Source of the DNA: SAR202 cluster bacterium | GTDB taxonomy: Bacteria > Chloroflexota > Dehalococcoidia > Lucifugimonadales > VXLM01 | Length of the DNA stretch: 64,000 nt | Reading direction: 5' to 3' | Assembly: GCA_022448725.1 (NCBI GenBank) | Contig: JAKUTR010000007.1 | Coordinates: 1-64,000, forward strand | Shown: positions 8,945-17,427 of the stretch, one piece after another | Layout of the letters: each line of letters begins with the position of its first letter | Numbering within the stretch: the first letter of the stretch is position 1 | Made by a program: the position numbers and the translations under genes | Notes under the pieces: generated by a model | Database searches by the model: none | The model's input: the letters and a program-made list of their open reading frames with translations, nothing else | What the model was told of the DNA's origin: nothing

Positions 8945-9793
8945 ATGGTGCGCGAATCCCTGCGGTTTTTAGTGGTAATGGCACATCCCCACGATTTCAC
9001 TCACGTAGCTGGAACTTGCGGTATCCATACGCGCCTTGGTGATGCAGTCACTTGGGTTGGGATGACAGCTGGACGGATGACCCATAACGAAAGGCTTGCA
9101 GACGAGCTCATGAAGCCTCTTGAGGAACAGGACCCGGCCATCGTTAATCAGTCTGAGGATGACTACGCGGCAGAGAAGACAGTGGAACTAAGGAAGGTAG
9201 CTGCTCTATTTGGTGTGGAGGATGTTCGGGTTCTGAAATATACAGACAAGCCTTATGTAGTGGAGCGCCAACGCGAATCTGTCGACGAAATCAGGGACAT
9301 TATCCTTGAGATCAGGCCCCATATTATCTTCACGCAGAGCCCATTTATTCGAGGGCCCCATGATCTCAAGACAGTAGCAAATAATGATCATACCGAAACA
9401 GGAGTAGCAGTCATGGAAGCCAAGCTATTGGCTCAGTTGCCCCGCCAAGGACAAAGAGTTGCCCCGTATACAACACCCATGACCTATTTCCCTGGTGTTT
9501 ACTTCGATCAGGGTCAGTGGGACTTTACGGTTGATGTAACAGACTTCTTTGAGGCGCGAGTCGAGGCTGAGGCCTTATATAGATCTCAGGGCCATACGCC
9601 AGAGTACGCTCGGCGTAGGGTCGAACTAACTCTTGGAAACGCCGGAATGTTTGCGGGAGTACCATACGCGGAAGGGTTTGTACAAGAGTCCGCACAAGTA
9701 GTGTCCCAGATCACCCTCAGCGACTATACTCTCAAGAAGGGTACCCAAACCCGTGAAGATCAGATTAATCAAGTTGGTGGTCAAAGATCTTAA
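8945..9793 (+). CDS. PIG-L/LmbE family deacetylase
   Basis: 282 aa. The family removes N-acetyl groups from sugar-like substrates such as GlcNAc-phosphatidylinositol or mycothiol and bacillithiol precursors, using one zinc. The N-terminal strand LRFLVVMAHPHDF carries the metal motif AHPHDFTH (13-20), a variant of the usual AHPDDE. The later zinc-His region is seen as GPHDLKTVANNDH. The acidic residue after the second Asp position is changed (AHPHDF versus AHPDDE). A start at 8915 is possible, but the ATG at 8945 has GGGGGG six bases upstream and matches the family N-terminus. It follows the lipoprotein gene by 71 nt on the same strand. Confidence 0.8.
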   Translation: MVRESLRFLVVMAHPHDFTHVAGTCGIHTRLGDAVTWVGMTAGRMTHNERLADELMKPLEEQDPAIVNQSEDDYAAEKTVELRKVAALFGVEDVRVLKYTDKPYVVERQRESVDEIRDIILEIRPHIIFTQSPFIRGPHDLKTVANNDHTETGVAVMEAKLLAQLPRQGQRVAPYTTPMTYFPGVYFDQGQWDFTVDVTDFFEARVEAEALYRSQGHTPEYARRRVELTLGNAGMFAGVPYAEGFVQESAQVVSQITLSDYTLKKGTQTREDQINQVGGQRS

Positions 9794-9869
9794 CGTCTCC
9801 CTCCGTGGTCCTCGCGTGTTCCTGTACAATGTTTGTTAATAACGTCCTTTTGTTCCGTAAAAAAACCTC

Positions 9870-11528
9870 ATGAATGACACACCGCTACGCGTTATCCCTC
9901 TCGGAGGCCTCGGGGAGATTGGCCGAAACATGATGGCCCTGGAGTACGGCAATGATATTGTCGTTATTGACGCAGGGGTTATGTTCCCTGAAGAAGGTAT
10001 GCTAGGGATCGACTTTGTAATTCCTGACATCACCTATCTTGTGGAGAACGTTGATCGAGTCAAAGCGATCCTAATTACGCATGGCCATGAGGATCATATT
10101 GGTGCCCTTCCCTATGTTTTGCAGGAACTTGATGTACCTGTATATGCTTCGCGTCTGACACACGGCCTGATCACGGTAAAATTGCGTGAGCACAAGCTGC
10201 TTGCAGACTCGCGGCTTAACGTTATTGAGCCCCACGAGCCATTTAGTATAGGCAAACTCAAAGTTGAATTCTTCCGAGTCTGCCACTCTATACCCGATGC
10301 TATGGGTGTTGCCATTCGAACGCCGCTTGGTACGGTTATCCATACAGGGGATTTCAAGATTGACCATACTCCAGTAGATGGCAAGTCTACTGATTTCACA
10401 TCCCTTGCACGGATTGTCGATGAAGGAGCACTGTTACTGTGCTCTGACTCCACGTATGCCGAAGTTGAGGGGTATACACTCTCTGAGCAGTTGGTTGGGG
10501 AGACACTGGACAGGGTTATTGGCGATGCTGACGGTCGAGTGATGGTCGCGACCTTCGCGTCATTAATTTCAAGAATGCAACAAGTGATTGATGCAGCAGT
10601 GAAGTACGACAGGAAAGTCACGGTGGTTGGTCGTAGCATGGTTAATAATGTGAAGATGGCTCGAAACATGGGCTATCTGCAGGTGCCAGACGACGTCATT
10701 ATTCCGATGGTCGAAGCGCGCCGACTTGCTGACCACAACGTTCTAATTCTTGCAACCGGGGCTCAAGGTGAACCTACCTCAGCATTGGTACGAATAGCTA
10801 ACGGCGATCATCAAGACGTGGAAATTGTCGAAGGCGATACAGTGATAATCTCAGCCTCCCCTATTCCTGGTAATGAGACTCTTGTCTCCCGGACCATTGA
10901 CAATCTCCTGAGACAAGGCGCTAAAGTACTCTACAGTCGTATAGCCATGGTGCACGTTCACGGTCACGCAAGCCGAGAAGAGTTAAAATTGATGCTTGGC
11001 CTGGTGAAGCCGAAGTTTTTTGTTCCGATACACGGAGAGTTTCGCCATCTAATGGCACACGCCGCTATCGCAGAGTCTACGGGGGTAGAGAGGCAGAACA
11101 TTTTCGTGCTTGAGGATGGCGATGTGTTAGCCCTTGAGGAGGAGCGAGGAGAGGTTGTGGATGACGTACCCGCGGGGTACGTGTATGTTGATGGCAACCG
11201 GCGTTGGGGTACGGAGAGTACCGTATTAGACGAACGGCGAAGGCTTTCACGTGACGGAGTAGTGATACTGACGGTTACTATGGACCGCGCCTCTGGTGAA
11301 CTACTCAAGACGCCAGAACTGACATCACGCGGATTTGTGGACACACTGGAAACAGATGAGATTTTTGAGAAAGCTTCCGATGTAGTCCAAAAAGCACTGG
11401 AAAAGAAAGCCAGAAAAGATGCAGAATGGGGGCAAGTGGAAATTGAGGTGCGCCGGGAAGTTGCTCGGTACTTACATGATGAGACCGGTATTAGGCCATT
11501 AATCTTAACGCAGATTGAACTTATATAG
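9870..11528 (+). CDS. rnj: Ribonuclease J
   Basis: 552 aa, the usual length of RNase J. It is a metallo-beta-lactamase/beta-CASP nuclease with endo- and 5'-3' exonuclease activity in mRNA decay and rRNA maturation. It opens with RVIPLGGLGEIGRNM, has the zinc motif HGHEDH (71-76), HTGDFKID, then the beta-CASP motifs (SDST, VHVHGHAS) and a C-terminal domain. No strong Shine-Dalgarno site precedes the ATG. The reading frame is complete. The 3' end overlaps an alternative upstream start of the next gene, so the two are probably co-transcribed. Confidence 0.95.
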   Translation: MNDTPLRVIPLGGLGEIGRNMMALEYGNDIVVIDAGVMFPEEGMLGIDFVIPDITYLVENVDRVKAILITHGHEDHIGALPYVLQELDVPVYASRLTHGLITVKLREHKLLADSRLNVIEPHEPFSIGKLKVEFFRVCHSIPDAMGVAIRTPLGTVIHTGDFKIDHTPVDGKSTDFTSLARIVDEGALLLCSDSTYAEVEGYTLSEQLVGETLDRVIGDADGRVMVATFASLISRMQQVIDAAVKYDRKVTVVGRSMVNNVKMARNMGYLQVPDDVIIPMVEARRLADHNVLILATGAQGEPTSALVRIANGDHQDVEIVEGDTVIISASPIPGNETLVSRTIDNLLRQGAKVLYSRIAMVHVHGHASREELKLMLGLVKPKFFVPIHGEFRHLMAHAAIAESTGVERQNIFVLEDGDVLALEEERGEVVDDVPAGYVYVDGNRRWGTESTVLDERRRLSRDGVVILTVTMDRASGELLKTPELTSRGFVDTLETDEIFEKASDVVQKALEKKARKDAEWGQVEIEVRREVARYLHDETGIRPLILTQIELI

Positions 11529-11535
11529 GATCGTC

Positions 11536-12258
11536 ATGTCATCGATACGTAGTCGGTTCTCAAGTTGGCAACCCCAGTCCCAGGAAGGTTTCACCCTCAT
11601 TGAGTTGGTGGTGGTCATAGCGATTCTGGGAATATTGGTTGCCATTGCAGTGCCGGTTATCTCTGGTTATCTAAGTACCTCAAAGCAGCAAGCCTATATC
11701 GCCGATCAGAAAATGATTCAGGTGGCGGTGGATGGGTATTTTGCCAGCCCCGATAACCCTCGTTATCAAGGTAAGCGTCAATATCCTACCGTTGCCAATC
11801 TAAATGCAGGCATAGTTAATGCTTTGCACGACCTTGTAGTTTTTGGTAGTACGGAGCCTATTGAGATCACTGGTACCACCTCGACGAATCCAATGGGAGG
11901 AACTGGGGGAGGCTTTCCGATATGGCTTGATCGGGATGGGGATGGAACGCGACGGAATTCCGATGCCGAGCCGCTATATTTACCAGACGCGAATGTTGAG
12001 GCAGAGGATCAATGGAAGGCTGAATTCGTGACCCTTTCCAGTGGGAGAATCTACGTCATTGATACGAGGGACTACTTAATCGCTTTCGATGAACTTGTGA
12101 CAGCCGGATTATTAGAAGAAACCCCGAAATCAGCTTCTGCGGATCATGGGGGAACGGGTAGTTATTCATGGTTTGTGGATACTGAAGGTAAAGTCCGTAG
12201 TCTCTATTTCTTCTACCCAACGCTAGAAAACCAAGGCTACCAGAACGTATTCCCGTAG
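11536..12258 (+). CDS. Type IV prepilin-like / pseudopilin protein
   Basis: 240 aa. A short basic leader ends in the prepilin peptidase site G18|FTLIEL, with Glu at mature position 5 (E23). A hydrophobic helix follows (VVVIAILGILVAIAVPVIS). The remaining ~190 residues form a globular part with Gly-rich and Asp-rich loops (TGGGFPIWLDRDGDGTRR) that could bind calcium, as in major pseudopilins. The start at 11536 has AGGA six bases upstream; an in-frame ATG at 11515 overlaps rnj. No pilus or type II secretion assembly gene is present in the window, so it stands alone here. Confidence 0.8.
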   Translation: MSSIRSRFSSWQPQSQEGFTLIELVVVIAILGILVAIAVPVISGYLSTSKQQAYIADQKMIQVAVDGYFASPDNPRYQGKRQYPTVANLNAGIVNALHDLVVFGSTEPIEITGTTSTNPMGGTGGGFPIWLDRDGDGTRRNSDAEPLYLPDANVEAEDQWKAEFVTLSSGRIYVIDTRDYLIAFDELVTAGLLEETPKSASADHGGTGSYSWFVDTEGKVRSLYFFYPTLENQGYQNVFP

Positions 12259-12349
12259 TCGTAGCTCTGGTTCATCTCACCCGGGCGATGCTTGTACCCC
12301 CTTGATTGCAAGGGTATGATTCCGCTGATACTTCCCTGAAAGGGTGTGT

Positions 12350-13924
12350 ATGGATATCTCCCGTAAGAACCGTCTTATCATTAGCAACGATGACGGCTGG
12401 ATTATGTCTAACATGACCGGTCCTGTAACTCCGGAAACCATCGCAAGCATGATGGTGGAGACTTACCCTGGGTCCCCCATAGGTGGCGTCTCTTGGTGTG
12501 TTGGCAATAGCGAGACATTCGAGTTTGAGACTGAGGTTGGAGAGCGATCCGGGGACGGGTACGAGCATTTTGAGACGATTCGTGAGGCATGGATGTACAA
12601 GAACTTGCTGAGCCTTATCGAGTCGTCGGGCGGACCACTTACTGAGATTAATCGCCAGTTCAGCAACGTGGGAATCGACATCTTCCCGTCAATGCGAATG
12701 AATAGTCATTACGATGTTGGCTATGGGTCTCCCGGTCACGGTAAATTTCGAAGAGAACATAGTGACTGGCTGATTGGTAGGCCGTACGAAGAGATCCCGT
12801 TCCCTACTCTTGAGCACGCCATAGCTCGTGGAGTCGATTATAAGTATCCAGGGGTACGGGAACATATTTTGGGGGTTATATTCGAGCTAATTGATAAGTT
12901 CGATGTCGCTGGTATCGAACTAGATTACTTTCGGCACCCGGCTTTTTTTCGTGTTGAAGAAGCTTACTCAAATCGGTACTTAATGACTGACTTCATTCGT
13001 CTTGTCCGCAAGCGACTCGACGAGGTTGGTAACCAACGTGGTAAACACCTTGACCTACTCGTTAGAGTCCCATCATCACTGTATGACGCTCAGCGAATAG
13101 GATTGGACGTTGGCGAATGGATAAAAGAGGACCTCGTTGACATCGTTGCTGCTGGCGGTGGATTCATGCCGTTTGATCAGCCGATTCGAGAGTTTGTGGA
13201 GATTGCTGAAGGCACAAATTGTCTTATTTACGGGAGTCTTGAAGCGCTTCGGTGGACACTTGATGAGGAAGTACTTTACGCGGCTGCTTCCCGGTTTTGG
13301 GAGGCTGGTGTCGATGGGTTTTACCTATTTAACTATTTCAATACTCCTAGAGAATGGAAGACCAGAGTGTTGGGTAACATGGTTGACAGGGACAAGTTGA
13401 AACGCCTCAACAAACAGTACGAACTCGACCACAGTGATCGTATTGCAAGTAAGCATGCCCATGTGGGGGCATTTAGGTATGCGGAACCGTGGGCCTCGTT
13501 ACCAGTTTTTATTGAAGAGACTCAACCCGGTGGCGGCGTTGCCTTAACCCTTGACATCGGAGATGACGTTGAGGGAGCCAAAAAGGAAGGGAGCCTCGAG
13601 GGATGTAAGCTGAGTCTTGGATTCGTTGGTATTGCTGAGGATGACGAACTTGACGTGAAACTAAATGGGAAGGATGTGCCGCAGGAGCCCTCTGAAGTAT
13701 CGGAGAACGGGTGGCGGTACACGGCATTTGACGGACAGGTTTACCACACCACGATGTCAACACGGGCGGTTGAAGGGAAGTTGATCACCTTTGATGTGAC
13801 TGAGGTGCCCATTTTAAAGGGAAGGAATGAAATTCTTCTGCGGTTCACAAAGGGAGAGTCACCACACTTCAAACCTGTAACTCTAGCTGAAGCTCGACTA
13901 AACATCGCATATAAGCAGGATTGA
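12350..13924 (+). CDS. Glycosidase-like TIM-barrel protein, paralog 4
   Basis: 524 aa, function unknown. It has LIISNDDGW near the start, SMRMNSH near 116, AGIELDYFRHPAFF (acidic pair E190/D192), LLVRVPSS, WIKEDLVDIVAAGGG, GVDGFYLFNYF, and the C-terminal module with IGDDVEGAKKEG and VKLNGKDVP. It resembles paralog 1 most (RMN, RHPAF/RHAF, EDLVDI with a following Gly-rich loop, FNYF/FNWH). The ATG at 12350 has AGGG 5 nt upstream and is preferred to the in-frame GTG at 12344. No signal peptide is seen. It is followed on the same strand by the NHL propeller gene. Confidence 0.6.
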   Translation: MDISRKNRLIISNDDGWIMSNMTGPVTPETIASMMVETYPGSPIGGVSWCVGNSETFEFETEVGERSGDGYEHFETIREAWMYKNLLSLIESSGGPLTEINRQFSNVGIDIFPSMRMNSHYDVGYGSPGHGKFRREHSDWLIGRPYEEIPFPTLEHAIARGVDYKYPGVREHILGVIFELIDKFDVAGIELDYFRHPAFFRVEEAYSNRYLMTDFIRLVRKRLDEVGNQRGKHLDLLVRVPSSLYDAQRIGLDVGEWIKEDLVDIVAAGGGFMPFDQPIREFVEIAEGTNCLIYGSLEALRWTLDEEVLYAAASRFWEAGVDGFYLFNYFNTPREWKTRVLGNMVDRDKLKRLNKQYELDHSDRIASKHAHVGAFRYAEPWASLPVFIEETQPGGGVALTLDIGDDVEGAKKEGSLEGCKLSLGFVGIAEDDELDVKLNGKDVPQEPSEVSENGWRYTAFDGQVYHTTMSTRAVEGKLITFDVTEVPILKGRNEILLRFTKGESPHFKPVTLAEARLNIAYKQD

Positions 13925-14040
13925 CTAGATAACGCAGTGGACAAGCTATGTTGATCAAAGTTTGTGTTGGAGATACAGATAGGGTTGTGCGCGATCGTAT
14001 GATATAAGGGGCGCCAGAGCCCGATGCTTAGGAGGATGCC

Positions 14041-15081
14041 ATGCCGAAACCGTACGCGTTACTCAGGGCGGGATTCCCTTACTTAAAAACCGTTGGCGTG
14101 AAGGGTATGATTGATGATCCGCTTGACGTTGCTTTTGGAGAGGAAGGACGTGTCTATGTACTTGGCAACGGTCCTATCCAAATCACCAATATAGATCATG
14201 AAAACCTTGGAACTATTGGAGGTCGGGCGAAAGCAGTCGACTTTCAGGCTAATGGTGATGTTGTCACCGTCGACGAGGGAGATCTTTTCATGCCGGCACA
14301 GATCATCATAGATGCCCAGGAGAGACTGTATGTGTCCGACGAAGCCTGCCACACCATTAGCGTTTTTGATAAGGACGGAACCTTCGCAAGCCGCTGGGGT
14401 GATTTTGGTAGCGGAGATGGACAGTTGCGGCGACCCTCGGGCTTAGCGTTCGACCCTAATGAGAATATCTATGTGGTCGACACGATGAACCATCGAGTTC
14501 AGAAATTCACAAAGGATGGCACCTTTCTTACTAATTGGGGACGGCAGGGGGTTGGCGAAGGTGAGTTTGACATGCCTTGGGGAGTAGCAGTCGATGGTGA
14601 CGGCGATGTGTACGTAAGTGATTGGAGAAATGACCGGGTGCAGAAATTCTCTGCTGACGGCGATTTTTTATTCGCATTTGGCGAGACAGGGACTGAGAAA
14701 GGCCAGTTTGTGCGACCTGCTGGTATTGATGTTGACGTTGACTTTGACATCTATGTCTGCGATTGGGGAAATAACCGGATTCAGTTGTTCTCCCCAGAGG
14801 GTAAATACGTTCAACAATTTACAGGAGATGCAACACTATCAAAACCTGCTCTAGAAGCGATGCGCACGCGTTTACGTACCGTCCGGCTTCGGACGATGGC
14901 CGATCTTGAGATAGAGAAGATGTTTCGCGGTCCGAGGTCAGTGCGAGTTAACGGAGAAGGACTGATGTATGTTCCGGACTATGAGTCCTACCGGTTGCAG
15001 GTATATCAGAAAGAAGCTTATCAGTTAGAGCCACATCAACTTGCACCAGAGTTAAAAGCCCCTTCGTTACAGCCAAACTAA
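14041..15081 (+). CDS. NHL-repeat beta-propeller protein
   Basis: 346 aa made almost wholly of NHL repeats of ~45 residues. Clear ones are LRRPSGLAFDPNENIYVVD, FDMPWGVAVDGDGDVYVSD and FVRPAGIDVDVDFDIYVCD, each followed by an HRVQKF or NRIQLF strand. This should give a six-bladed propeller. Such propellers bind ligands or proteins, and some are lyases; no catalytic signature can be assigned. There is no signal peptide, unlike many secreted NHL proteins. A strong AGGAGG (14030-14035) precedes the ATG. It is probably transcribed with paralog 4. Confidence 0.8.
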   Translation: MPKPYALLRAGFPYLKTVGVKGMIDDPLDVAFGEEGRVYVLGNGPIQITNIDHENLGTIGGRAKAVDFQANGDVVTVDEGDLFMPAQIIIDAQERLYVSDEACHTISVFDKDGTFASRWGDFGSGDGQLRRPSGLAFDPNENIYVVDTMNHRVQKFTKDGTFLTNWGRQGVGEGEFDMPWGVAVDGDGDVYVSDWRNDRVQKFSADGDFLFAFGETGTEKGQFVRPAGIDVDVDFDIYVCDWGNNRIQLFSPEGKYVQQFTGDATLSKPALEAMRTRLRTVRLRTMADLEIEKMFRGPRSVRVNGEGLMYVPDYESYRLQVYQKEAYQLEPHQLAPELKAPSLQPN

Positions 15082-15119
15082 CTTTGAATACTATTTGAGG
15101 TTAATTTGTCCAGCATCGG

Positions 15120-15482
15120 TTAGTCGACCAATACCAGGCTATGGTCGAGCAAGATCAGGTACGGTTCTCCGAACTGATCCTCGTTTTCTAGGTCCCACCC
15201 GCTACTGCCTTCAGGCTTTAGACGAATCCCCCAGTCGTCACCGTAGATTAGGTGGGCTCTTGCTTGGCCAGAATCAGATACGGGGGCGTAAGTGGCGGGG
15301 ACAGGGGTTCCTTCACCTGTGCTGCTCCAGCCAGTTACCTCATACACGCCGTGTGGGTGGTCGGGTTCCTCAAGTCGAACCCTCTTGATCGTGATCGGCT
15401 CAGCCTGTGGTTCGTACACCTGCATCGGCATGTAGTCGCAATTTTCGTTACCTTCGACTTCGATATAGATGTAATCAGGCAT
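15120..15482 (-). CDS. Small protein of unknown function (120 aa)
   Basis: I do not recognise the family. The protein is acidic and strand-rich: DYIYIEVEGN at the start, ITIKRVRLEE in the middle, and hydrophobic YLILLDHSLVLV at the C-terminus. That suggests a small beta fold and not a membrane protein. It is convergent with the NHL gene (38-nt gap) and lies 60 nt behind fabI on the same strand. The start is weakly supported (GGAAT before the ATG). Confidence 0.5.
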   Translation of the reverse strand: MPDYIYIEVEGNENCDYMPMQVYEPQAEPITIKRVRLEEPDHPHGVYEVTGWSSTGEGTPVPATYAPVSDSGQARAHLIYGDDWGIRLKPEGSSGWDLENEDQFGEPYLILLDHSLVLVD

Positions 15483-15542
15483 TTACGATTCCCGTTATAC
15501 AGTGGATGTTATCCCATCCTCAGAGTAGTCAAGGGGAGGTTG

Positions 15543-16319
15543 TTAGATGCCCATGATGTTATAACCGGCATCGACATGTACGATCTCGCCTGTGATTCCA
15601 CTAGCTAGATCACTGGAGAGAAACAAGGCTGCTTTGGCTACTTCATCTGTGGTTATATTGCGTTTCATTGCCGAGCGCTCAGCGGCAACTTTTTTCATAT
15701 CACGATATTGACTTATGGCGCGGGAAGATAAGGTGTCGAGCGGTCCTGCAGAAATGGCGTTAACACGTATGCCTTGTGGCCCCACATCAGATGCAAGTTG
15801 TCGCACGGCATTCTCAAGGGCCGCCTTTGCTGTTCCCATAACGTTGTAGCCAGGGAATACGCGTTCAGACGCCTGGAAGGTCATGGCAATAACGCTGCCG
15901 CCATCGGTCATCAATGGGGCTGCGTATCTAACTACTGGGATGAGAGAGTATGCACTGATGTCTAGCGCAAGTGTAAACCCCTCGCGGTCAGTTTTCATGT
16001 ACTCGCCGCCGAGATCTTCTCGGTTGGCGAATGCGATACTGTGGACGATAGTGTCAAGCTTGCCAAACGACGTCTCCAATTGCTGGTACGTCGCCTCAAC
16101 GTTCTTATCATCACTAACATCGCACTCAATCAATACTGTGTCATCATCCCAATCAGAAACGAGTTTCTCAACAACGCCTCGAACCCGTTCATTCTGGTAA
16201 GCGATCGCTAGCTTAACCCCTGCGTCATGCAAAATATTGGCGATAGCCCACGCGATACTTCTATGATTAGCGACGCCAAAAACAATCCCCGTCTTGCCAC
16301 TTAACTCAACTGGATACAT
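15543..16319 (-). CDS. fabI: Enoyl-[acyl-carrier-protein] reductase FabI
   Basis: 258 aa. It reduces the enoyl-ACP double bond in the last step of each fatty-acid elongation cycle with NAD(P)H. It is an atypical SDR with VFGVANHRSIAWAIA at the nucleotide site and the catalytic Y158-x6-K165 (YNVMGTAK). The second active-site Tyr of most FabI proteins, the Tyr146 position of the E. coli enzyme, is Phe here (F148 in MTFQASERVFPGY). The ATG at 16319 lies 5 nt after GGAGG; an in-frame GTG at 16331 overlaps that site and is rejected. Confidence 0.93.
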   Translation of the reverse strand: MYPVELSGKTGIVFGVANHRSIAWAIANILHDAGVKLAIAYQNERVRGVVEKLVSDWDDDTVLIECDVSDDKNVEATYQQLETSFGKLDTIVHSIAFANREDLGGEYMKTDREGFTLALDISAYSLIPVVRYAAPLMTDGGSVIAMTFQASERVFPGYNVMGTAKAALENAVRQLASDVGPQGIRVNAISAGPLDTLSSRAISQYRDMKKVAAERSAMKRNITTDEVAKAALFLSSDLASGITGEIVHVDAGYNIMGI

Positions 16320-16521
16320 TTCAGCCTCCACGATGGGACTACCCGCATTGTAGGGCTGCTTGTGTTGTAGGTAAAGGAAGGGATTTGAAAGATAGAATTC
16401 ATCTATAGATCTGGCAGCCGCCTATTTCATGGAAACAGCCTAGGAAAGTGGCTGGAACGACATGAAGGTACTTTTGGGCTTGATGGAACCCCTATTACCC
16501 TTGCAAGGTCGCTCTCGTAAG

Positions 16522-16548
16522 TTGATAGTGGTCACCCTTGCATATAAC
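16522..16548 (+). promoter_or_regulatory. Possible promoter of the small CxCxxC protein
   Basis: TTGATA (16522-16527) and TATAAC (16543-16548) are separated by 15 nt, shorter than ideal. They lie 40 nt before the likely start codon at 16588. Confidence 0.3.
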
Positions 16549-16587
16549 TCGCAGATAGATGCGAAGTCGAATCAGGAAGGAAGAACG

Positions 16588-16881
16588 ATGAAGTCGAAGA
16601 GCACGGCAACGAAATCGAAAAAACGTATGGTAGAGCATCTCGAAGTTCTTAGGGACTACGCGACCCTGGCCATAGGAAACAACCAGATACTGAATTCTAA
16701 AGATCAGTCTGATAAAGATGAGCGGATGGCCGAATTTCTTACTATAGGCAAAAGCTTAAAGATGGACTACAAGGACCTGGTAGCTCAGGTCTTAGACGGA
16801 ACGCTAAGTAGCAAGAGACCTGAGTGTGGTTGCCCGACTTGCCAGAGTCGCGTGGATAAGGATCAACGGTCTATTAAGTGA
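16588..16881 (+). CDS. Small basic protein with C-terminal CxCxxC motif, unknown function
   Basis: 97 aa from the ATG at 16588, preceded by GGAAGGAAG. The frame is open to 16462, but that upstream part looks non-coding. The N-terminus is Lys/Ser/Thr-rich (MKSKSTATKSKKR) and the middle looks helical (VEHLEVLRDYATLAIGNNQIL). The end has ECGCPTCQSR, three Cys suited to a metal site or to pairing with another chain. I do not recognise a family. The basic head could bind nucleic acid; this is inference only. Confidence 0.55.
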   Translation: MKSKSTATKSKKRMVEHLEVLRDYATLAIGNNQILNSKDQSDKDERMAEFLTIGKSLKMDYKDLVAQVLDGTLSSKRPECGCPTCQSRVDKDQRSIK

Positions 16882-16932
16882 CCCTTCGGGTGTACCGTTT
16901 ACCTCTATTTGAGGAACGGTTATGACAGTCCA

Positions 16933-17316
16933 CTACGTGCTAGCCTGCCACCTGCCCTCGCTAGCTTCAGCTTCTTGCTCACCTGGCCATGGTGGCATGG
17001 TGACAATGAGGACTGTTAGAGGTGAATCGCCTGTGTTACGGAACTGAAAGCTTGTGCTGGTTGGGATTGTAAGTGAGGAACCTGCTGTCATTTTCGATAT
17101 ATCTTCTACGAGCCCGATCTTTCGCCATATCTCACCTCTCCCTTCTAGTACATACCATATCTCCTCAACAGTCCGATGCTTGACCGGAGAGGAAACTTTT
17201 CCGCTTTGCAGCGTTGCGTGCACCATACTTCCACGCAAAGTTTGGGAAAGGAGGCGGATCTCAGAGCCATCTGGTGCAAGGAGATCATAGTCCTGACTAA
17301 GGTTCCGGATTTGCAT
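16933..17316 (-). CDS. Cupin-domain protein
   Basis: 127 aa, a single small cupin barrel. The first cupin motif is represented by KHRTVEEIWYVLEGRGE, with H and E as likely metal ligands. The second is SLTIPTSTSFQFRNTGD, in which the usual His is replaced, so metal binding may be partial. The role is unknown; small cupins may be sugar epimerases, dioxygenases or sensors. The ATG at 17316 follows a near-perfect anti-16S complement (AAGGAGGTGATT), implying strong translation; the GTG at 17322 lies inside that site. It is divergent from the oxidoreductase gene, with a 111-nt shared control region. Confidence 0.75.
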   Translation of the reverse strand: MQIRNLSQDYDLLAPDGSEIRLLSQTLRGSMVHATLQSGKVSSPVKHRTVEEIWYVLEGRGEIWRKIGLVEDISKMTAGSSLTIPTSTSFQFRNTGDSPLTVLIVTMPPWPGEQEAEASEGRWQAST

Positions 17317-17427
17317 AATCACCTCCTTTTCGTAGGTTCGCGCACGTCCTACTTTTCGTCAACCTGTACCCTCCCTTGTCGCAGGGGATATGTTCATAGG
17401 AAAATTAAGGCCCTTTGAGGAGGCAAG

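Noticed and set aside
12285-12315. Hairpin CCCTTG-ATTG-CAAGGG before paralog 4
   Set aside because: Only six base pairs and no T-run. It may be chance and does not support a terminator or riboswitch.
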